Source: Candidatus Rokuibacteriota bacterium (GTDB lineage: Bacteria > Methylomirabilota > Methylomirabilia > Rokubacteriales > CSP1-6). From it: a stretch of DNA of 64,000 nucleotides. The stretch is taken from positions 126,099-190,098 of the forward strand of contig QHRU01000040.1 in the NCBI GenBank assembly GCA_003220225.1. Reading direction: 5' to 3'. The stretch's first letter is position 1; every line of letters starts with the position of its first letter. The notes under the pieces were generated by a model. That model had not been told where the DNA came from and made no database searches. It was given only the letters and a program-made list of their open reading frames with translations. Both the position numbers and the translations under genes were made by a program. Shown piece by piece: positions 49,940 to 58,461 of this stretch.

Positions 49940-51130
49940 TCAGGCGCTCAGCATAGCCTTCGCGAGCATCCGCGCGCCCTCGTAGCACTTGTCCGGCTGC
50001 TCATAGCTGAAGGCCAGGCGGATGTAGTCCTCGCCGCCACCGTTGGCGTAGAAGACGGGGCCTGGCGTGTACTGGATGCGCGCCTCGACCGCGCGCTCGG
50101 CCAGCCGCTTCTTGTCGGTGCCGCTCGGCAGCTTGATCCACAGGAAGAAGCCGCCCTCGGGCCGGCTGATCGTGGCGTCGGTGTCCCTGAGCACCTCGTC
50201 GAGGCCTTTCAGCATGGCGTCGCGCTTGGCGCGGTAGACGCCGATCAGGCGCTGAACGTGCGCCGCCATGTTGTCCTTCATGTAGTACGTGGCCACCCGC
50301 GACATGAACGGGTTGGTGCCGCCGCCGAACAGGAACGATTGCAGGACCGGGACCATGTCTTTGGGCGCGCAGAGCCAGCCCAGCCGCACGCCCGCGCCCA
50401 GGATCTTGGAGAGCGTGCCGGCGCGGATCACCCGGCCGCCGCGATCCAGCGCGTAGAGCGGCGGCAGCGTCTCGCCTTCGAAGCGCAGCTCGCCGTAAGC
50501 GTCGTCTTCCAGGATGAGCGTGTCGTACTCGTGGGCCAGCGCGATGAGCTCCTGGCGGCGGCGCAGCGACTGGCTGGGCCCCGCCGGGTTCTGGAAGTTC
50601 ACGATCGTGTAGATGAGCTTGCATCTGCGACCCTCGCGCCGCAACGTCTGGAGTCGCTCCCGTACTGCGTCGGTGACGATCCCCTCGTCATCCACCGGCA
50701 CGTCGAGGATGCGCGGCCCGTGGCGCCGGATCGTGTTGAGGGAGCCCGAGAAGGTGGGTGCCTCGATGATGATCGCGTCGCCCGGGTCCACGAACGCGCT
50801 GAAGGCCAGCGACAGCGCCTGGCCCGAGCCGTTGGCGACCACGATGTTTTCCGGCCTCGTCTTCATCATCTCGAAGAGCTGATACTTGTGGCAGATCAGC
50901 TCCCGCAGCCCGATGTAGCCCTGGGGGTCGCCGTACGTCATCGCCTGGGCGCCCTCGGCCGCCATCATCTTCGCGGTGGCCTCGATCATTCCCTCGTAAG
51001 GGAACGAGACCGGATCCGGATAGCCGCCGCCGAACTCGAACAGCGGGCTCATGGACTGGCGCGGCGTGGTGAGCGGCACCGCGTAGCGGGCACGGGTGGA
51101 GAGCAGCGCGTCGAAGGGGGGTGTCGTCAT
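49940..51130 (-). CDS. PLP-dependent aminotransferase (2-aminoadipate transaminase/LysN-like)
   Basis: 396 residues from ATG 51130 (MTTPPFDALLSTRARYAVP). Fold type I: LFEFGGGYPDPVSFPYEGM opening, GYIGLRELICHKY, VNFQNPAGPSQSL, EDDAYGELRF, the PLP lysine in GTLSKILGAGVRLGW, and EGGFFLWIKLP. The pattern fits the MocR-derived, LysN-like transaminases acting on 2-aminoadipate, aromatic or branched amino acids. TATGCT at 51138-51143 (minus strand) is a plausible -10 directly before the start. Confidence 0.87.
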   Translation of the reverse strand: MTTPPFDALLSTRARYAVPLTTPRQSMSPLFEFGGGYPDPVSFPYEGMIEATAKMMAAEGAQAMTYGDPQGYIGLRELICHKYQLFEMMKTRPENIVVANGSGQALSLAFSAFVDPGDAIIIEAPTFSGSLNTIRRHGPRILDVPVDDEGIVTDAVRERLQTLRREGRRCKLIYTIVNFQNPAGPSQSLRRRQELIALAHEYDTLILEDDAYGELRFEGETLPPLYALDRGGRVIRAGTLSKILGAGVRLGWLCAPKDMVPVLQSFLFGGGTNPFMSRVATYYMKDNMAAHVQRLIGVYRAKRDAMLKGLDEVLRDTDATISRPEGGFFLWIKLPSGTDKKRLAERAVEARIQYTPGPVFYANGGGEDYIRLAFSYEQPDKCYEGARMLAKAMLSA

Positions 51131-51171
51131 AGGAGATAGCATACCTCGGGACGCGGGGCGTCCCGCGCCGT

Positions 51172-51759
51172 TCATGGCACCAGGATGATGTCGCCGGGCA
51201 TCAGATAGAAGTTCAGGTGTTCACCCCCGGGCGTGATGACTTTGCTGTAGTCGAAGGGGATGCGCTTCATCACGTTGCCGTCGGGCCGGAGAATCACGAC
51301 GCCCTTCCGCTTGGCGAACTCGTTGAAGCCCCCGGCGATGGCCAGGACGTCGAGGACCGTCGTCCGGCTCTTCAGCTCGTAGCGTGCCGGTTTCACGACC
51401 TCGCCGATCACCGAGACCTTGAAGCTCCGCACCTCGGTGACAATGACCGACACCTCGGGTGAGGGCATGAACTCTGACAGCTTCTTCGTCAACGCGTCCC
51501 GAAGCTCCATGGGCGTCAGGCCGGCCGCCTGCACGTCTTGCACGAGCGGCAGCGAGATCATGCCATCGGGCCGCACCGGGACCGTCTTCGTGATCGCCTC
51601 GTTCTTCCACACGGAGATGAGGAGGGTGTCCTCAGGACCGATGCGGTAGACGTCGGGGGCGCGGGTATTGTCCGGGGCCTGCGCCACGCCCTCGCCGGTG
51701 GCAACGACGAGCACGAAGGCGAGCGCGGCCGCCCCGCCGAGCGCGCGCGTGACGATCAC
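51172..51759 (-). CDS. Polysaccharide export protein (Wza/OtnA-like)
   Basis: 195 residues. Signal peptide (MIVTRALGGAAALAFVLVVATGEGVAQA), the polysaccharide-biosynthesis/export domain YRIGPEDTLLISVWKNEAITKTVPVRPDGMISLPLVQDVQAAGLTPMELRDALTKKLSEF, then an SLBB-like domain KVSVIGEVVKPARYELKSRTTVLDVLAIAGGF. It forms or gates an outer-membrane channel for capsular or exopolysaccharide. It is the only clear export gene here. Together with FkbM, GDP-mannose dehydratase scraps and methyltransferases downstream it suggests a former polysaccharide locus. Confidence 0.9.
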   Translation of the reverse strand: MIVTRALGGAAALAFVLVVATGEGVAQAPDNTRAPDVYRIGPEDTLLISVWKNEAITKTVPVRPDGMISLPLVQDVQAAGLTPMELRDALTKKLSEFMPSPEVSVIVTEVRSFKVSVIGEVVKPARYELKSRTTVLDVLAIAGGFNEFAKRKGVVILRPDGNVMKRIPFDYSKVITPGGEHLNFYLMPGDIILVP

Positions 51760-51881
51760 AGTCTGCCCCCCCCTGGGGAGACGCGGTCCAGCTTGTGGAG
51801 CCGAATCGGTGGCATGATCGGATTATCCACACGCGTCAACGCTGTCGCGGTGAAATACGTTACTACGGAGCGGAAGGTCAT

Positions 51882-52108
51882 AGAATACCGGGCCATGCGG
51901 ATCCGCGAGGTGCAGGCCGACCATTACTTCATCCCGCTGCCGACCGTTCTGTCCGACAGCACCCACGGGACCATCAGAGGCTTCGAGCTGCTCACGGTCC
52001 GCCTGCACGACGCGGAGGGCGCGGTGGGCGTCGGCTATACCTATACGGTCGGGACGGGCGGCGCGGCCGTGCACGCCCTCGTCGCACGCGACCTGGCCCC
52101 GCTGCTGG
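51882..52108 (+). pseudogene. 5' fragment duplicate of the enolase-superfamily gene
   Basis: 227 bp virtually identical to 52734-52960 (offset 852), including the ATG at 51895 and the first 71 codons of the enolase gene. Differences cluster at three places near the start (GGCC versus GGCG before the ATG, and the GCGAG/AGCGC codons). It ends abruptly at 52108, where the sequence switches to a truncated methyltransferase gene. It cannot encode a functional enzyme. Confidence 0.92.
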
Positions 52109-52111
52109 ACC

Positions 52112-52678
52112 GGAGAAATGATCGCCGCCCCAGCAGTACCAGAGGGGACCATAGGTGGCATAAACATAGCCACCCGGTCGCAGAACGCGCACCGTTTCCG
52201 CCAGGACAGCATCAAGATCGCGGCAGTGCTCGAACACGGCGTCGCTTGCGGCCGCATCGAAGGCGCCATTTGTGAAGGGTAGGGCAGTGAGCGAGGTCTG
52301 GACGAATCTCGGCCCGTGCGCACCCACTTGATTCCAGGCCGCGAGGAACGGGTAGAGTTCGACGCCGACAGGGCGCGCGCCACACTCAAGCCAAGAGAGG
52401 GTGTCCCAGCCGCTCCCGGTGCCCTGGATCAGCAGGCGAGCGCCGCGCAGCTCGATGTAACGTGCTAGCCAGCCCCGCCGGGTGGCGAGCGGGAAACCGC
52501 GTTCCGGAAGGACCAGGGTGAGCGCAGGCAGCGTCAGCATCGTCGCCGACAGATGCCGTCGCGCCAGGCGATCAAGGAGCGGCCGAAGGACAACATAGGC
52601 GGCGCGCTTGTAGGCCGGCGACTCCATCTTGCGCGCATGCGCCATGGGATCGTCGGTCAGCGCCGACAAATCAGTCAC
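52112..52678 (-). pseudogene. Truncated SAM-dependent methyltransferase
   Basis: From ATG 52678 the product aligns closely with the intact methyltransferase at 63.0-64.0 kb: MTDLSALTDDPMAHARKMES, LVLPERGFPLATRRGWLARY, LLIQGTGSGWDTLSWL, AAASDAVFEHCRDLDAVL and VLRPGGYVYATYGPLWYCWGGDHFSG. At that point (about residue 190 of ~315) homology ends at the junction with the duplicated enolase fragment, and the frame continues into antisense nonsense. The C-terminal third is missing, so the gene is presumed inactive. LIQGTGSGW replaces the usual SAM-binding glycine motif. Confidence 0.82.
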
Positions 52679-52733
52679 GTAGCGTCGAGCCTAGCATGGA
52701 GGCTGCACGACCCCGCTGTCGATTAGAATAGCG

Positions 52734-52960
52734 AGAATACCGGGCGATGCGGATCCAGCGCGTGCAGGCCGACCATTACTTCATCCCGCTGCCGACCGTT
52801 CTGTCCGACAGCACCCACGGGACCATCAGAGGCTTCGAGCTGCTCACGGTCCGCCTGCACGACGCGGAGGGCGCGGTGGGCGTCGGCTATACCTATACGG
52901 TCGGGACGGGCGGCGCGGCCGTGCACGCCCTCGTCGCACGCGACCTGGCCCCGCTGCTGG
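52734..52960 (+). repeat. Second copy of the 227-bp direct repeat (intact enolase 5' end)
   Basis: The resident copy of the repeat described at 51882. It spans the leader and first 71 codons of the intact gene. The two copies flank the truncated methyltransferase as 852-bp-spaced direct repeats. Confidence 0.92.
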
Positions 52961-53835
52961 CCGGCCGCGAGGCCGAGCGCATCGAGGAGATCTGGCAGGC
53001 CATGTGGTGGGCGCTCCACTACGGTGGCCGCGGCGGCGCGCAGATGCTCGCGATGTCGGCCGTCGACATCGCCCTGTGGGATCTCCGCGCGCGGCGCCAG
53101 GGCGTGCCCCTCTGGCGCGTGCTGGGCGGCTTCGATCCGCGCGTGCCGTGCTACGCGGGCGGGATCGACCTCGATCTCTCCGTGGACGCGCTCTTGCGCC
53201 AGACCGAGGAAAATCTCAAGGCCGGCTTCCGCGCCATCAAAATGAAAGTCGGCCGCCCCTCGCTGCGGCAGGACGTCGAGCGGGTGCGAGCGATGCGGGC
53301 GCACCTGGGCGCCGAGTTCCCGCTGATGGTGGACGCCAACATGCGCTGGAGCGTCGACGAGGCGATCCGCGCCGCGCGGGCGCTGCGCGAGTTCGACCCC
53401 GTGTGGCTCGAAGAGCCGACGAGCCCCGACGACGTGCCGGGCCACGTGCGCATCGTGCGCGACGGAGGCGTGCCGATCGCCGCCGGCGAGAATCTCCACA
53501 CCCTCCACGAGTTCCGGCACCTCATCGCCGCGGGCGGCGTGACGTTCCCCGAGCCCGACGTCACGAACTGCGGCGGCGTCACCACGTTCATGAAAGTCTG
53601 CCACCTGGCCGAGGCCTTCAGTCTTCCGGTCACGTCGCACGGCGCGCACGACGTCACCGTGCACCTGCTGGCGGCGGCGCCGAATCGCTCCTACCTCGAG
53701 GCGCACGGCTTCGGGCTCGATCGGTTCATCGCCGAGCCGCTGCGCCTGGAGGCGGGCGCGGCGCTGGCGCCCGATCGCCCCGGTCACGGCATCGAGTTCG
53801 ACTGGAAGGCTCTCGACGCTCTCCGGGCGCGCTAG
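52747..53835 (+). CDS. Mandelate racemase/muconate lactonizing enzyme (enolase superfamily)
   Basis: 362 residues. N-terminal capping domain, then the modified TIM barrel with the KxK pair Lys165/Lys167 (IKMKVGR), metal ligands in VDANMRW (Asp196), EEP (Glu222) and AAGENLH (Glu248), and the His298 of SHGAH. This is the mandelate racemase subgroup, which abstracts alpha-protons of sugar acids or related carboxylates. It precedes a dipeptide/opine-type ABC transporter, so it may act on the imported compound. The first 71 codons are duplicated upstream. Confidence 0.9.
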   Translation: MRIQRVQADHYFIPLPTVLSDSTHGTIRGFELLTVRLHDAEGAVGVGYTYTVGTGGAAVHALVARDLAPLLAGREAERIEEIWQAMWWALHYGGRGGAQMLAMSAVDIALWDLRARRQGVPLWRVLGGFDPRVPCYAGGIDLDLSVDALLRQTEENLKAGFRAIKMKVGRPSLRQDVERVRAMRAHLGAEFPLMVDANMRWSVDEAIRAARALREFDPVWLEEPTSPDDVPGHVRIVRDGGVPIAAGENLHTLHEFRHLIAAGGVTFPEPDVTNCGGVTTFMKVCHLAEAFSLPVTSHGAHDVTVHLLAAAPNRSYLEAHGFGLDRFIAEPLRLEAGAALAPDRPGHGIEFDWKALDALRAR

Positions 53836-53838
53836 GTG

Positions 53839-53844
53839 TAGCAT
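53839..53844 (+). promoter_or_regulatory. Candidate -10 box (TAGCAT) for the ABC operon
   Basis: TAGCAT lies six bases before the ATG at 53851 and three bases after the enolase stop. There is no ribosome-binding site, so the message would start at the ATG. -35 not evident. Confidence 0.4.
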
Positions 53845-53850
53845 CCCGCC

Positions 53851-55365
53851 ATGGAAAAACCACGCCTGAGTCGCCGACGGTTCCTCCTCGGCAGCGGCGC
53901 CGTCCTCGGCGTCGCGGCCGGCCCCCGCGCCGCCCGTGCCCAGGCCCGTCGGGGCCACATCATCGCGGGCCTGTCCGAGCGGATGCTGACGCTGGACCCC
54001 GCGAACCACTACTCGATCTCGAGCACATCCGTCCTGCGCCACGTGTACGACCCGCTGCTGGACGTCACCAACGACGACAAGTTCGTGCCGGCGCTGGCCG
54101 AGTCGTGGAAGCCCGTGAACAACACGACGTGGCGCTTCACGCTCCGCAAGGGGGTCCGCTTCCACGACGGCACGCCGTTCACCGCGGACAGCGTGCTGTT
54201 CACGCTCAAGCGCGTGCGCGACAACACCAAGCTGATCAAGTCGTTCGTCTACCAGGATCTCGAGGACGTCCGGAAGGACGACGACTACACGGTCACGGTG
54301 ACGACGAAGCGGCCGTTCGGCTCGCTGCCCGCGCACCTCACGATGCTGGGCATGCTGCCGCCCGGCGCGGCCGGCAACGAGGACGCGTTCTTCGGCAAAC
54401 CCGTGGGCACCGGTCCGTTCCGCTTCGTCTCCTGGACGCACGGCGATCACGTCGACCTCGAGGCGAACGCGAAGTACTGGAAGCCCGCGCTCCCGAAGGT
54501 CGAGAAGCTGACCGTCCGCTTCATTCCCGAGCTCTCCACCCGCGCCGCCGCCCTGCGCGCCGCCGAGATCCACGTCATCGACCGCGTCTGGCCGGACATG
54601 GTGTCGACGCTCCGGGCGACGCCGGGCATCAAGGTGCTCGACACGCCGGCGGTCGAGGCCCAGCGCTGGCATTTCCAGCTCGCGCGCGAGGCGGGGAAGG
54701 ACCCGCGCATCCGCAAGGCGGTCTCGCTCGCCATCGACCGGAACACCATCATCAAGGAGCTGCTGCTCGGCTACGCGCGCCCGGTGGTGAGCCCGATTCC
54801 TCCGGGGCTCATCGGCCACACCAACCTCGGCCAGAAGCCGTACGACCCGGACAAGGCGCGCGCGATCCTCAAGCAGGCGGGCTACCAGACCCTCACGCTC
54901 GACTTCGTCCTCATGAAGGATCTCTATCCCAAGCAGCTCGAGATCGCGCAGGCGGTGGCGGCGATGCTCTCCGAGGTGGGGATCAAGGTGAGCATCCGCA
55001 ATCTCGAGATCGCCACCGCGCGCGAGCAGCGCACCGCGGGCAACTACGACCTCTTCTTCTCGGGCTGGGCGCACATGCCGCACGACCCCGACTGGTACTT
55101 CGGCCAGTGGTTCACCAGGGCGGGCGCGGAGAAGCTCACGCGCTTTTCCGATCCGCGCGTCGAGCAGCTCATCGCCGAGGGGCGCGTGCCCGATCCGAAG
55201 GTGCGCCAGCAGAAGTACGAGGAGATCGAGAAGATCCTCTGGGAGGAGGAGCCGGAGATCTGGCCGTACTACAGCGTCGCGATCTACGCGATCAGCGACA
55301 AGCTGCGCAACTTCGAGGCGCGGCGCGACTATTACGTGCTCCTCCACGAGGTCGGTATCGCCTAG
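53851..55365 (+). CDS. ABC transporter substrate-binding protein, family 5 (peptide/opine/nickel)
   Basis: 504 residues. Tat-like signal (RRRFLLGSGAVLGVAAGPRAARA), then the family 5 layout: LDPANHYSISSTSVLRHVYDPLLDVTND, WRFTLRKGVRFHDGTPFTADSVLFTLKRV, VGTGPFRFVSWTHGDHVDLEANAKYWK and the DP.WYFGQWFTR region. Captures peptides, opines, sugar acids or similar solutes outside the membrane. Followed by two permeases. Neighbouring enolase-superfamily enzyme suggests a sugar-acid-like or amino-acid-derived cargo. Confidence 0.92.
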   Translation: MEKPRLSRRRFLLGSGAVLGVAAGPRAARAQARRGHIIAGLSERMLTLDPANHYSISSTSVLRHVYDPLLDVTNDDKFVPALAESWKPVNNTTWRFTLRKGVRFHDGTPFTADSVLFTLKRVRDNTKLIKSFVYQDLEDVRKDDDYTVTVTTKRPFGSLPAHLTMLGMLPPGAAGNEDAFFGKPVGTGPFRFVSWTHGDHVDLEANAKYWKPALPKVEKLTVRFIPELSTRAAALRAAEIHVIDRVWPDMVSTLRATPGIKVLDTPAVEAQRWHFQLAREAGKDPRIRKAVSLAIDRNTIIKELLLGYARPVVSPIPPGLIGHTNLGQKPYDPDKARAILKQAGYQTLTLDFVLMKDLYPKQLEIAQAVAAMLSEVGIKVSIRNLEIATAREQRTAGNYDLFFSGWAHMPHDPDWYFGQWFTRAGAEKLTRFSDPRVEQLIAEGRVPDPKVRQQKYEEIEKILWEEEPEIWPYYSVAIYAISDKLRNFEARRDYYVLLHEVGIA

Positions 55366-55379
55366 CGCCGCGCACCGTG

Positions 55380-56296
55380 ATGCGCTCCTATCTGGTGACG
55401 CGGATCTGGCAGTCGGCGGTCACGCTCGTCGGCGTCTCGATCCTGGTCTTCGTCATCCTGCGCGTCGTCCCGGGCGACCCCGCCAAGATGCTCCTGCCCG
55501 AGGGCGCGCCGCAGTCGGCCGTCGACGAGCTCAACCGCCACCTCGGCCTGCGCGAGCCGCTCTGGGTGCAGTACGGAATCTTTCTGCGTAGCGTGGTGCG
55601 CGGCGATTTCGGCCAGTCCTTCCAGTACCGGTCGCCGGCGCTCCGCGTGGTCGTCGAGCGCGTGCCGGCCACGATCCAGCTCGCCCTGACCGCCATGGCG
55701 CTGACGGTGCTCGTCGGCGTCTCGATCGGCATCGTGGCCGCCGTCCGGCAGGGAAGCGCCTACGACTATGCCGGCACCGTGCTCGCGGTGCTCGGCCAGT
55801 CGCTGCCGAACTTCTGGCTGGGGATCATGCTGATGCTGCTCTTCGGCGTCACCCTGCGCTGGCTGCCGACCTCCGGGTTCCACGGCTGGCAGTCCCTCGT
55901 GCTGCCCAGCGTGACGTTGGCCGCGTTTCCCACGGCGCTCGTGGCGCGGCTCACGCGCTCGAGCCTGCTCGAGATCCTGGGCCAGGAATACATCCGCACC
56001 GGGCGCGCCAAGGGCCTGGGCGAGCCGCGCGTCGTCCTGCGCCACGCGCTCAAGAACGCCACGATCCCGCTGCTGACGGTGCTCGGGCTGCAGATCGGCA
56101 CGCTGCTCGGCGGCGCGGTGATCACCGAGTCGATCTTCGCGTGGCCGGGCATGGGCAAGCTCGTGGTGGACGCGATCTTCTTCCGCGACTTTCCGGTGGT
56201 GCAGACGATCCTGATCCTGTCGGCGACGATCTTCGTCGTCATCAACCTGCTCGTCGACCTGCTCTACACGGTCATCGACCCCCGGATCCGCTACGG

Positions 56297-56300
<4 letters not shown>
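55380..56300 (+). CDS. ABC transporter permease, DppB type
   Basis: 306 residues. N-terminal LVTRIWQSAVTLVGVSILVFVILRVVPGDPAKM, DELNRHLGLREPLWVQYGIFLRSVVRGDFGQSFQYRSP, and the ATPase-contact loop YIRTGRAKGLGEPRVVLRHALKNATIPLLTVLG, all typical of DppB/OppB permeases. The next ATG overlaps its TGA. Assembles with the DppC-like permease. No DppD/F ATPase is encoded in the window. Confidence 0.93.
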
Positions 56301-57126
<826 letters not shown>

Positions 57127-57130
<4 letters not shown>

Positions 57131-57306
57131 GGCCGCCGTATGTCGTCGTCGTGGGGCTCATGCTCCTGGCGCTGACCGGGTGCGGCGCGCTGACCCGATC
57201 CGGCCCCTCGGTCAGTGTGCAGGAGGAGTGTGTGCGATCCGGCGGGGTCTGGCGCGCGACGTTCTGCAGCAGGGAGATGGGCGGCGGGGGCTCAGGCGGA
57301 ATGTGA
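57127..57306 (+). CDS. Small lipoprotein coupled to the ABC operon
   Basis: 59 residues from GTG 57127, which overlaps the DppC-type stop (GTGA). A lipoprotein signal VVGLMLLALTGC (Cys19) and a short mature part with Cys35 and Cys47 (EECVRSGGVWRATFC) that could form a disulfide. The GGVWRATFC-like pattern occurs in other short bacterial lipoproteins I cannot name. Its role is unknown; position suggests an envelope partner of the transporter or a stand-alone gene. Confidence 0.6.
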
Positions 57307-57356
57307 AGGGACGCGGGGTGGAGCCCGCAATCCCGATGCCGTCGAGGCGGCGCGAA

Positions 57357-57944
57357 TCAGACGCCGCGGCGGCGCAGCAGCAGCAGCGACTCGCGCGCCA
57401 TCGCGTGGAAGAACCGGCCGCCGCCCGTGAGCACGGCCAGCAGGCTGCCGAAGAGCAGCGCGACCTCCACGCTGAGGCGTCCCTGGGGCGACCAGTAGAC
57501 GTCGGCGAGGTGCAGCCAGAGCGCGAACTCGTCGAGCGTGAGCGCGGCGGCGGCGCCGTAGAGCACGGCGGTGACGCGCGAGGCCGCCCGCGAGCCGTCG
57601 CCCGCCCCGATGCCGACCTGCCCGAGCCACGCGAGCCCGACGCCGAGCAGCACGAGAATTCCCCAGACGAGATGGTGGACGTGGACGCTGCCCACGCGGA
57701 CGTTGCGGAACGGCCCGATGCCGGCCGCGATGGCGTACGCCATGCTGCGGGCAAGGAGAAAGGTGGTGAAGAACGCCACCGAGGCCAGGAAGAGCCGTTC
57801 GTGACGCGCCTCGGGAAAGTGGCGGCGATAGAGCGCGAGCGCCGCGATGGGCGCGCGCAGCCAGAAGTGGCCCAGGACGACGACGAAGGCGGCGGCGGCG
57901 ATCGTCACCGCCAGCAGCGTCGTCCAGAACCAGCCCGGCGTCAT
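57357..57944 (-). CDS. Multipass membrane protein of conserved-hypothetical type
   Basis: 195 residues, about five transmembrane helices. Conserved-looking motifs are VHVHHLVWGILVLLGVG and LTLDEFALWLHLADVYWSPQGRLSVEVA, found together in hypothetical integral membrane proteins of actinobacteria and others. The charged LDEFALWLHL motif inside a helix suggests an active or binding site. Encoded alone 16 bp downstream of a cupin-like gene on the same strand. Function unknown. Confidence 0.75.
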   Translation of the reverse strand: MTPGWFWTTLLAVTIAAAAFVVVLGHFWLRAPIAALALYRRHFPEARHERLFLASVAFFTTFLLARSMAYAIAAGIGPFRNVRVGSVHVHHLVWGILVLLGVGLAWLGQVGIGAGDGSRAASRVTAVLYGAAAALTLDEFALWLHLADVYWSPQGRLSVEVALLFGSLLAVLTGGGRFFHAMARESLLLLRRRGV

Positions 57945-57960
57945 CCGGTCCGACGCGCGC

Positions 57961-58461
57961 TCACACGCGCTCGAACGTGCCTCGCGGCTGGCCCTCCATG
58001 TTGCGCCCTTCGAGGCGGATGAGCCGCGTGGGGCCGTCGCGCCGCGGCGAGTGGATGTCGCCCTCGTTGTAGAGCTTCGCCATCCCCGGCTTCAGCGGAT
58101 ACGCGCGCACGTGGCGCACCTTGCCCGGCTTGCCGTCCCTCGCGGGCTCGACCAGCTGCCAGTCGCTCATCACCGTCTCGCCCTCGGCCTGGCCGTAGAT
58201 CGCCCAGTACTTGCCGTGATCGTGCGGCTGGCTCTCTTTCGCCCCGTGGTTGACGTGGGCCAGGATGCAGAAGCCGAGCTGCGGGTCCTCGTAGATGATC
58301 TTGCGCTCCGGCACGTCGTCGCCCAGGTGCTTGGCGACGAAGGCCTTGTCCGTCAACACCTCGCGGAGCAGCGCGCAGACCTTTTCACGGCCCTGCGGAT
58401 TGGGCTCGGCGGCGAGGATGCGATGGGCGGCGGCGGCGAAGTCCTCGAGCGTGTGCGTCAC
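57961..58461 (-). CDS. Cupin-like metal-binding-fold protein
   Basis: 166 residues from GTG 58461. The double-stranded beta-helix motif appears as CILAHVNHGAKESQPHDHGKYWAIYGQAEGETVMSDW (His-rich H-x-H-x5-E-like) and GDIHSPRRDGPTRLIRLEG. Related to small cupins with predicted dioxygenase or regulatory roles. Start overlaps the TGA of the upstream hydrolase gene (GTGA), so the two are co-translated. Confidence 0.8.
   Translation of the reverse strand: MTHTLEDFAAAAHRILAAEPNPQGREKVCALLREVLTDKAFVAKHLGDDVPERKIIYEDPQLGFCILAHVNHGAKESQPHDHGKYWAIYGQAEGETVMSDWQLVEPARDGKPGKVRHVRAYPLKPGMAKLYNEGDIHSPRRDGPTRLIRLEGRNMEGQPRGTFERV

Noticed and set aside
52723..55347. 874-codon minus-strand frame opposite the enolase and binding-protein genes
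   Set aside because: Antisense to two well-supported genes; His/Arg/Val-rich without domains.
53004..55379. First part of the 1098-codon plus-strand frame
   Set aside because: Out-of-frame reading of the enolase and binding protein; only the segment from 55380 is a real permease.
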